34,851 nucleotides of DNA from Nonomuraea sp. SBT364 (GTDB taxonomy: Bacteria; Actinomycetota; Actinomycetes; Streptosporangiales; Streptosporangiaceae): NCBI RefSeq assembly GCF_001083785.1, contig NZ_LAVL01000087.1, positions 1 through 34,851 of the forward strand. The letters run 5' to 3'. Shown piece after piece: positions 22,364-28,625 of this stretch. The notes under the pieces were generated by a model. The model made no database searches, was not told the origin of the DNA, and saw only the letters and a program-made list of their open reading frames with translations. The translations under genes and the position numbers were made by a program. Position 1 is the first letter of the stretch, and every line of letters begins with the position of its first letter.

Positions 22364-23573
22364 TGCTGGTGGCGCTGCGGCGCGGCCCGGCGTAGCGCCA
22401 GAAGAAGTTGAGCAGCACGCTGGCCCGGTTACGGCCGCCCAGCAGGTAGGCCACGTGAATGAAGATCCACACCAGCCAGGCGGGAAGCCCGCGGGCGGTC
22501 AGCCCGTTGGGCAGTTGCAGCACGGCCTCGGCCTTGCCCACGGTGGCCATGATGCCCGGGTCCCGGTACGAGAACGGCCGGGGCGGCCTGCCCTGGAGGG
22601 CCGCGGCGATCTGCTCGCCGACGTGCCCGCCCATCTGGATCGCCGGCTGGGCGAGCTGCGGCTGCGGAGAAGGCTGGCCGGAAAGGTCGCCGGCCACGAA
22701 GATCTCCGGGTGCTCGGGCACGTTCAGCGCCTCGGTGAGCGTGATCCGGCCGCCCTTGCCCTGCGCCAGCCCCCAGTCGGCGACCTGCGTGGGCGCGGTC
22801 ACGCCGAGCGCCCACACGGTCAGGTCGCTCGGCAGCCGCGTGCCGTCGCTCAGCACCACCGCGTCCGGCTCCACCGCCGCCACCGTGGTCCCCAGGCGCA
22901 GCTTGACGCCCCTCCTGCGCAGTGCCGCCGCCGTCGCGTCCCGCAGCCTCGGCTTGTACGGGGCGAGGACGTAGTCGAAGCGCTCCACCAGCGTCACGCT
23001 CGTACGCTCCGGCCCGATCTCGGGGTGTGTCAGCGGCAGCGTGCGCCGGCGCAGCTCGGCCAGGGTGCCCGCCATCTCCACCCCGGTCGCGCCCGCGCCC
23101 ACCACCACGACGTGCGTGCTCTCGCGGCGGCCGAGCGCGGTGTCCTCCAGGTGCTGTCCCAGCCGGTCGCGCAGCACCGTCGCGTCGTGCAGCGAGTAGA
23201 TCGGCAGCGCGTTCTCCCGCGCCCCCTCGATGCCGAGCCAGTTGGTGGTCACGCCGGTGGCCAGCACGAGATAGTCGTAGTCCAGCCCGCCCCCGTCCTC
23301 GAACTCCACCCGCCGCTTCCCGGGCAGCACCTTGCTCACGGTGGCCCGGCGGGTGCGCACGTTGGGCCACCGGGCGGCGAAGGTCCGGATCGGGTAGGAC
23401 ACGTCGGAGGTGCCCATCCCGGCGGTGGCGACCTGGTAGAGCAGGGGCTGGAAGGTCGCGTACGGGTTGCGGTCGACGAGCGTCACCAGGGCTCCGGTCC
23501 TGGCCAGCCTCTTCGTCGCGGCCAGCCCCGCGAAACCCGCACCCACGACGACGACCCGCGCTCTCTGCACCAT
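22353..23573 (-). CDS. ndh: Type II NADH dehydrogenase
   Basis: A 406-residue NDH-2-like flavoprotein that passes electrons from NADH to quinone without pumping protons. Two dinucleotide folds are visible: ARVVVVGAGFAGLAATKRLA at the start (FAD) and HVVVVGAGATGVEMAGTLAEL in the middle (NADH), plus PEIFVAGDLSG. The C-terminus LPAWLVWIFIHVAYLLGGRNRASVLLNFFWRYA is amphipathic and hydrophobic, as expected for membrane attachment. ATG 23573 has AAGGA seven nt upstream; upstream in-frame ATGs lie within an inverted repeat and lack ribosome sites. Confidence 0.88.
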   Translation of the reverse strand: MVQRARVVVVGAGFAGLAATKRLARTGALVTLVDRNPYATFQPLLYQVATAGMGTSDVSYPIRTFAARWPNVRTRRATVSKVLPGKRRVEFEDGGGLDYDYLVLATGVTTNWLGIEGARENALPIYSLHDATVLRDRLGQHLEDTALGRRESTHVVVVGAGATGVEMAGTLAELRRRTLPLTHPEIGPERTSVTLVERFDYVLAPYKPRLRDATAAALRRRGVKLRLGTTVAAVEPDAVVLSDGTRLPSDLTVWALGVTAPTQVADWGLAQGKGGRITLTEALNVPEHPEIFVAGDLSGQPSPQPQLAQPAIQMGGHVGEQIAAALQGRPPRPFSYRDPGIMATVGKAEAVLQLPNGLTARGLPAWLVWIFIHVAYLLGGRNRASVLLNFFWRYAGPRRSATSITR

Positions 23574-23597
23574 GATCCGGTCCTTCCCCGAAAACGC

Positions 23598-23622
23598 GGT
23601 CATGAAAAATCCGCTCATGACC
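23598..23622 (-). promoter_or_regulatory. Inverted repeat between the beta-helix gene and ndh
   Basis: GGTCATG and CATGACC (7 bp, perfect) are separated by 11 bases. The repeat lies 25 nt before the ndh start and about 40 nt after the stop of the preceding gene. On the minus strand a GCGTTTTC stretch follows, so it may be a terminator of the beta-helix gene or an operator or leader hairpin for ndh. Confidence 0.5.
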
Positions 23623-23660
23623 AGACGCCGGCCGCGCACCCGTTTCGTCAGGACAGTCCG

Positions 23661-25274
23661 CTAGCAGCGGTCGATCCGGGAGTTCACCAGGTTGATGTTC
23701 CGGATGACGATGTTCGTGCCGCACGGGTTCTCGGTGATGACCGAGTTCGTCAGCGTCAGGTTCTGCAGCGTGATGTCGCGCGACACGGGGAACTCGGCGC
23801 GCGAGGCGATGCGCACGTCCGAGCCGTTCACGCTGCCGCTCTGACCGGCGATCGTGACGTTGTAGCAGTTCTCGACGAGGATCGAGTTGCTGCCGGTCTG
23901 CGCGATGTCCACGCGGTCGATCACCGCGCCGCCGCTCTCCGACACGCAGAACACCCCGCGCCCGCCGCCGCGCGCGATCACGTTGCCGACGCGCACGTTC
24001 ACCGGGTACGCGTCGCCGATCCGGCCGTTGCGGTTGGCCATCCGGAACGCCGCGTAACCGGTGCCCGTGCCCGCGCCCTGGGCGTCGACCGTGCCGACGG
24101 TGGCGTTGATCGTGTCGTTGAACAGCAGCCCCGACTCGCCGGTGTCGCGGGCGGTGACGGTGCCGATCGTGATCCCGTCCACGCCGTACGTCTCGACGCC
24201 GTGACTGCCGCCGCCGGAGGCGTAAACGGTGTCGATGCGCACGTTGCGGGTGCGTACGGCGCGGTTGGCGTGGTTGTCGATGCGGATGCCGAGCCCCGCC
24301 GAGCCGAGCCGCAGGTCGATCCGGCCGAGCGTGATGTTCGTGCCGTTGCGGATGAAGACCCCGAAGTACGGCGAGCCGGTCACGTTCAGCCGGGTGACCT
24401 CGACGTCCGTGACGTTCTGGGCGCGCACGACCGCGTTGTTGGCGCTGATCGTCCCGCTCACGGCGATCGTGCCGCACACCTCCAGCGTCGTGTAACTGGG
24501 CAGGTCGAGCGACTGGTTGGCGTTCATCGAGCCGGAGCCGCGGACGATCACCTTCTGCTTGGCGGTGCGGCCGGTGGAGAGGCTGCCGACGGCCCGGCGC
24601 ATGGCCTCGATCATGCTGGAGCCGGTGTAGAGGGTGGTGCCGCCGTTCCTGGCGGTCCAGGTGCCGCCGCTGAGCACGGCTTCGGCGTCGAAGGAGCCGC
24701 TGCCGCAGTCGCCGCCGCCCGTGCCCAGTTTGACGAGCTGCCACTGCTGGTTGGCGCCGTTCAGGTCGTCCCACTGGGAGATCCGGGCGCCGTCACCGGT
24801 GGCCCACTCCCAGGTCTCCAGGGCCTTGCCGCTGTGCCGGTTGATCAGGCGTACGTGCCCGCCGTCGGAGTCGGCCAGGCGGAACTGCTGGTTCCAGCCG
24901 TTGGTGTCGGCCCACTGGACGATCTCGGCGCCGCCCTCGGCGTTCCACTCGTAGACGTCGAGCACCTTGCCGCTGTGCCGGGACTTCAGCCGGTAGTAGC
25001 CGTCGCCGGAGCTGACGAACTGCCACTGCTGCTGGTTGCCGTCGTTGCGGGCCCACTGGACGATCGGGGCGCCGTCACCGGTGGCGAAGTTGTACAGGTC
25101 CAGGGCCTTGCCGCTGTGCCGGTTGACCAGCACGTACCAGGCACCGGTGTCGACGCTGGCGGCCTGCGCGGCAGGCTGCACGGCGACCGCGCCCGCGGTC
25201 GCCAGCACCAGGGCGATCAGGACGGCGAGCAGGCGGCGCCATGGGCCGCCGGTGACGCGTGGTGGGGAAGTCAC
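23661..25274 (-). CDS. Secreted ricin-lectin plus right-handed beta-helix protein (probable polysaccharide-active enzyme)
   Basis: A 537-residue exported protein. A Sec signal occupies about 1-38 (WRRLLAVLIALVLATAGAVAVQPAAQA). A three-lobed ricin-type (CBM13) lectin follows at about 42-185, each lobe ending in a QxW-like site (NQQQWQF, WNQQFRL, NQQWQL) and beginning with NRHSGKALD-like motifs. The remaining part, about 195-537, is a parallel beta-helix with repeated short strands (VTDVEVTRLNVTGSPYFGVFIRNGTNITLGRIDLRLG, VDGITIGTVTARDTGESGLLFND). Such helices are typical of pectinases and related lyases, but I do not see a specific catalytic motif. AAGGAG lies 7 nt before the GTG start. Probably induced through the operator at 25290-25303. 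Confidence 0.85.
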   Translation of the reverse strand: MTSPPRVTGGPWRRLLAVLIALVLATAGAVAVQPAAQAASVDTGAWYVLVNRHSGKALDLYNFATGDGAPIVQWARNDGNQQQWQFVSSGDGYYRLKSRHSGKVLDVYEWNAEGGAEIVQWADTNGWNQQFRLADSDGGHVRLINRHSGKALETWEWATGDGARISQWDDLNGANQQWQLVKLGTGGGDCGSGSFDAEAVLSGGTWTARNGGTTLYTGSSMIEAMRRAVGSLSTGRTAKQKVIVRGSGSMNANQSLDLPSYTTLEVCGTIAVSGTISANNAVVRAQNVTDVEVTRLNVTGSPYFGVFIRNGTNITLGRIDLRLGSAGLGIRIDNHANRAVRTRNVRIDTVYASGGGSHGVETYGVDGITIGTVTARDTGESGLLFNDTINATVGTVDAQGAGTGTGYAAFRMANRNGRIGDAYPVNVRVGNVIARGGGRGVFCVSESGGAVIDRVDIAQTGSNSILVENCYNVTIAGQSGSVNGSDVRIASRAEFPVSRDITLQNLTLTNSVITENPCGTNIVIRNINLVNSRIDRC

Positions 25275-25289
25275 GGCGCACTCCTTTTC

Positions 25290-25303
25290 GGCAAGCGCTT
25301 TCC
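25290..25303 (-). promoter_or_regulatory. LacI-type operator upstream of the beta-helix gene
   Basis: GGCAAGCGCTTTCC contains the perfect palindrome AAGCGCTT with CG at its centre, and is nearly symmetric over 14 bp. It resembles the GAAAGCGCTTTC sites of LacI regulators at actinomycete polysaccharide genes and lies 16 nt before the start codon. Confidence 0.6.
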
Positions 25304-25385
25304 CTGTGTTGATCCCACGCGCCCGATCGGCCGTCAAGCGGCATCCGCCGCCCGGACGGCCGACCTGCGGACTCGTGTGAAACGT

Positions 25386-26768
25386 TCAGCCCAGGAGGGC
25401 GCGCGCCTTGGCCAGGCCAGGGTCGCGGCCGGTGGCCAGGTCGAGGGCGGTCAGCGGGGCGTGATGGTCGGCGGGCACGCCGATCGTGTCCACGATCTCC
25501 CGGTCCGGGCCGAGGTGCCGGATCTCGGGCAGCACCAGCACGGAGCCGTCGTCGAGCAGATACCCCTTGCCGGGCCCGGAGACGGCGCCCGCGGTGCGGG
25601 TCCCCACGATCGGGCCCAGGCGCAGCCCCTTGACGGCGGCGGTGAAGTCGTCGCAGGCCGACGCGCAGCCCCGGTCGGTCAGGACGACCAGGCGCGCGCC
25701 GAGGAGCGGGACGCTGTCGTCGGTGCGGTTGGCCGCGCACTCGCCCTTCAGCGGGCAGAAGTAGCTGGTGACCTTGCCGTGCGCGAACGCGCCCAGCAGC
25801 CGCGTCACCTCCCAGGGCGACCCGCCGCCGTTGCCGCGCAGGTCGAGGACGACCGCCTCCGGCTTGCCCCGCAGCTTGGCGAGGACCTGGTCGGCGGCGC
25901 CGTCGAAGAAGCCGGGCAGCTTCACGTGCACGGCCCCGCCCGGCAGCTTCTTCGAGGTCACCTCGGGGCGCCTCGGGGTGAGCGGGCCCTCCTCGATCGT
26001 CACGGTGCGGACGCGCCCGGTCGTGGGCCGCTTGAGCGTGAGCCGGACGGACTTCGCCTGGAAGGCGCCGATGACGGCCGGGTTGGGCGTGGTGCCCGCG
26101 AACGGCGGCATGCCGCCGGCCTTGAGCACGATGTCGCCCGGCCGCACTCCGGCGCGGTCGGCGGGGCTGCCGTCCAGGACGCGGGTGATGAACAGCGGCG
26201 GCCGGGCCGCCGGGTCGAACCCCGGCCCCTGCGCTGCCGACAGGCCGGCGATGCCCGTGCCGACCGGCCCGCCGTCGGGCGGCGTACCAGTTGGCGGCCG
26301 TACCGCGCGGGCGTGGTTGTCGTCCAGCGAGGCGACCATGGCGGTGATCGCGGCGCGCAGCGCGGCCCCGCCGCCGTCGCCGAGGACCTTCGCCACGGCG
26401 GCCCAGTCGGCGTCCCGGTCGCCGCTCAGGGCCGGCAGGTGCAGCCCGGGGCGGTCGGCCTCGCGCCGCTGCAGGTCCTGGGTGTAGGCGGCGAAGGCGC
26501 TCTTCAGCAGGTCCCTCGGGTCCATCGCGGGGCCGCTGTAGTAGTGGTCGAGCACGCAGTGGTACGCCATCCCCAGCGTGGCCACGGTCGTGGCGGGCGG
26601 CGGCTGCGGGGGCGGCGCGGTCGCGGGCGCGCACCGATCGGCGGGCACCGGACCGGACGGCGCCGGGCTGGACGGCGCCGGGCTGGAGGGCGCCGGGCTG
26701 GAGGGGGCCGGCGGCGCGGAGAGCGCGCAGGCCGTGGCGAGCACGGCGGCGCAGAGTGTTCTGATCAT
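25386..26768 (-). CDS. S41-family (C-terminal processing-like) peptidase, putative lipoprotein
   Basis: A 460-residue exported serine protease. A short signal leads to ATAC (Cys14), a weak lipobox. A proline-rich linker of repeated SPAPS units follows (DNA repeat at 26659-26703). A PDZ-like domain sits at about 170-240 (PPLFITRVLDGSPADRAGVRPGDIVLKAGG). The S41 domain contains AVVLDLRGNGGGSPWEVTRLL and the catalytic-serine region LTDRGCASACDDFTAAVKG, then GTRTAGAVSGPGKGYLL. Such enzymes trim or degrade exported proteins. It is divergent from a CutRS-like system, which may control it. No ribosome site is obvious at the ATG. Confidence 0.85.
   Translation of the reverse strand: MIRTLCAAVLATACALSAPPAPSSPAPSSPAPSSPAPSGPVPADRCAPATAPPPQPPPATTVATLGMAYHCVLDHYYSGPAMDPRDLLKSAFAAYTQDLQRREADRPGLHLPALSGDRDADWAAVAKVLGDGGGAALRAAITAMVASLDDNHARAVRPPTGTPPDGGPVGTGIAGLSAAQGPGFDPAARPPLFITRVLDGSPADRAGVRPGDIVLKAGGMPPFAGTTPNPAVIGAFQAKSVRLTLKRPTTGRVRTVTIEEGPLTPRRPEVTSKKLPGGAVHVKLPGFFDGAADQVLAKLRGKPEAVVLDLRGNGGGSPWEVTRLLGAFAHGKVTSYFCPLKGECAANRTDDSVPLLGARLVVLTDRGCASACDDFTAAVKGLRLGPIVGTRTAGAVSGPGKGYLLDDGSVLVLPEIRHLGPDREIVDTIGVPADHHAPLTALDLATGRDPGLAKARALLG
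26659..26703 (-). repeat. Three tandem copies of a 15-bp unit in the S41 gene
   Basis: GGCGCCGGGCTGGAC/G is repeated at 26659-26673, 26674-26688 and 26689-26703. It encodes the SPAPS-type linker and keeps frame when copy number changes. Confidence 0.8.
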
Positions 26769-26804
26769 GGCGGTCAGCGTGGCGGCGACCGCGTTGCGCG
26801 GCTG

Positions 26805-26833
26805 TGAACGCGATCGTTAACGCCGCTGTTACC
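26805..26833. promoter_or_regulatory. Candidate response-regulator direct repeats
   Basis: TGAACG, TTAACG and GTTACC are spaced 11-12 bp apart between the S41 and response-regulator genes, the pattern expected for tandem OmpR-family binding. The match is loose. Confidence 0.35.
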
Positions 26834-26856
26834 CCCGGCGCGATACGAACGGTGTC

Positions 26857-27510
26857 ATGCGGGTTCTGGTGGCCGAGGACGAGCGGGATCTGGCCGATCT
26901 GGTGGCGGTCGGGCTGCGCCGCCACGCGATGGCCGTGGACGTGGTGTACGACGGGGCGGCCGCGTCGCAACGGCTGGCGGTGAGCGACTACGACGTGCTG
27001 GTGCTCGACCGCGACCTGCCCGGTACGCACGGCGACGCGGTCTGCCGCGAGCTGGTGGCGCGCGGCAGCCGGACCCGGATCCTCATGATGACGGCCGCCG
27101 GGTCGGTGCCGGAGCGGATCGAGGGCCTCGGCATGGGCGCCGACGACTACCTGCCCAAGCCGTTCGACTTCGCCGAACTGGTGGCGCGGGTGCGGGCGCT
27201 CGGGCGGCGCAGCGTGCCGGGGGTGCCGCCGGTGCTGGCCAGGCACGGGATCGTGGTCGACACGCACCGGCTGCAGGCCGCCCGCGACGGCCGCCACCTG
27301 CACCTGTCGCTCAAGGAGTTCGCCGTCCTGGAGACGCTGATGCGGGCCGACGGCGCCGTGGTGAGCGCCGAACGGCTGCTTGAGGAGGCGTGGGACGAGA
27401 ACGCCGACCCGTTCACCACCGTCGTGCGGGTCGTGGTCAGCCGGCTGCGGGCCAAGCTCGGCGACCCGCCGTGCATCCAGACGGTGCCCGGCGCGGGCTA
27501 CGTCCTGTGA
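26857..27510 (+). CDS. OmpR-family response regulator (CutR-like)
   Basis: A 217-residue regulator. The receiver has the acidic pair in AEDER, phospho-acceptor Asp51 in VLVLDRDLPG, Thr79 in LMMTAAG and Lys101 in DDYLPKPFDF. The winged-helix effector domain includes HLHLSLKEFAVLETLMRADGAVVSAERLLEEAWDENADPFTTVVRVVVSRLRAKLG and PGAGYVL. It is coupled to the kinase gene by a GTGA overlap. The pair resembles CutRS of Streptomyces, linked there to envelope protein quality, in line with the S41 protease next door (inference). Confidence 0.9.
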   Translation: MRVLVAEDERDLADLVAVGLRRHAMAVDVVYDGAAASQRLAVSDYDVLVLDRDLPGTHGDAVCRELVARGSRTRILMMTAAGSVPERIEGLGMGADDYLPKPFDFAELVARVRALGRRSVPGVPPVLARHGIVVDTHRLQAARDGRHLHLSLKEFAVLETLMRADGAVVSAERLLEEAWDENADPFTTVVRVVVSRLRAKLGDPPCIQTVPGAGYVL

Positions 27511-28598
27511 CGACCGTCCGGGTCCGGCTGACGCTCGTCTACTCGGGACTGTTCCTGCTGACCTCGGTGGTGCTGCTGGTCACCGTCAACCTGCTGCTGA
27601 GCCACGCGCTGACCAGCGGGGTCGCACGTCTGGGCGGCCCGCGGCCGGTTCACTTCGTCCCGGCCCCGGCCCCGGCCCCGGTCGCGCCGCCGGGCCCGAA
27701 CCCGGAAGGCGGGCCCGCGGTGCGGCTGGTGGAGGACGTGGTCAGCTACCAGTGGGAGGTGACCTGGCTGGCGGTCGGCGTCCTGACGCTGGTGTCGCTG
27801 CTCGCCGGCTGGCTGGTGGCGGGCCGGCTGCTGCGGCCCCTGCACCGGATCACCGCCACCGCGCGGCGGCTGTCGCTGTCGACCCTGCACGAGCGGATCG
27901 CGCTGACCGGGCCGCAGGACGAGCTCAAGGAGCTGGCCGACACCTTCGACGAGATGCTCGACCGGCTCGAACGCTCGGTGGAGGGCCAGCGGCGCTTCAT
28001 CGCCAACGCCTCGCACGAGCTGCGCACCCCGCTGGCCGTGCAGCGGGCGGCGATCGAGATCGGGCTGCCGCCCGGCGTCGGGGAGATCCGCGACAAGCTC
28101 CTGCTGCACAACCGCCGCAGCGAGCGGCTCATCGACGCCCTGCTGCTCCTCGCCCAGGCCGAGCACGGCCTGCGCGAACGCACCCCCGTCGCCCTGGACG
28201 AGGTGACCCGGCTCGTGCTGGCCGAGCGAACGGACGGCCGGGTCACCGTGACGGCGCGGATCGAGCCGTGCATCGTCGACGGCGACGCGGTCCTGCTGAA
28301 CCGGCTCGTCACCAACCTCGTCGACAACGCCGTCCGCTACAACCGGCCCGGCGGCGCCGTCGCCGTCACCGTGGACGGCGGCGGCCTGACCGTCAGCAAC
28401 ACCGGCCCCGAGGTGCCCGAGGACCGCCTGGGCGACCTCTTCCAGCCGTTCCGCCGCCTGCACACGACCCGTGAGCAGGGCGCCGGGCTCGGCCTGTCGA
28501 TCGTCGCCTCCATCGCGAACGCGCACGGCGGCCGGGCCGCCGCCCGCCCCAACCCGGGCGGCGGCCTGGAGGTGACCGTCAGCTTCCCGCCCGCCTGA
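27507..28598 (+). CDS. Sensor histidine kinase (CutS-like)
   Basis: A 363-residue membrane kinase. Helix 1 is at about 10-32, followed by a short proline-rich external loop of about 50 residues (FVPAPAPAPVAPPGPNPEGG), helix 2 at about 84-106, and a HAMP linker (RLLRPLHRITATARRLS). The H-box is FIANASHELRTPLAVQRA with His170. The ATPase domain has NLVDNAVRYN (N-box) and AGLGLSIVASIANAHGG (G-box). GTG 27507 overlaps the regulator stop. The sensor loop is very short, so it likely senses the membrane or a partner protein. Confidence 0.9.
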   Translation: MTTVRVRLTLVYSGLFLLTSVVLLVTVNLLLSHALTSGVARLGGPRPVHFVPAPAPAPVAPPGPNPEGGPAVRLVEDVVSYQWEVTWLAVGVLTLVSLLAGWLVAGRLLRPLHRITATARRLSLSTLHERIALTGPQDELKELADTFDEMLDRLERSVEGQRRFIANASHELRTPLAVQRAAIEIGLPPGVGEIRDKLLLHNRRSERLIDALLLLAQAEHGLRERTPVALDEVTRLVLAERTDGRVTVTARIEPCIVDGDAVLLNRLVTNLVDNAVRYNRPGGAVAVTVDGGGLTVSNTGPEVPEDRLGDLFQPFRRLHTTREQGAGLGLSIVASIANAHGGRAAARPNPGGGLEVTVSFPPA

Positions 28599-28625
28599 GC
28601 ACCCGGAGGCGCGGGCCGGGGCCGG

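Noticed and set aside
22455..26807. A 1450-codon open frame on the plus strand
   Set aside because: It is antisense to ndh, the beta-helix protein and the S41 peptidase, all with clear motifs. Its translation is a low-complexity Arg/Gly/His/Val mixture, the usual mirror of high-GC genes.
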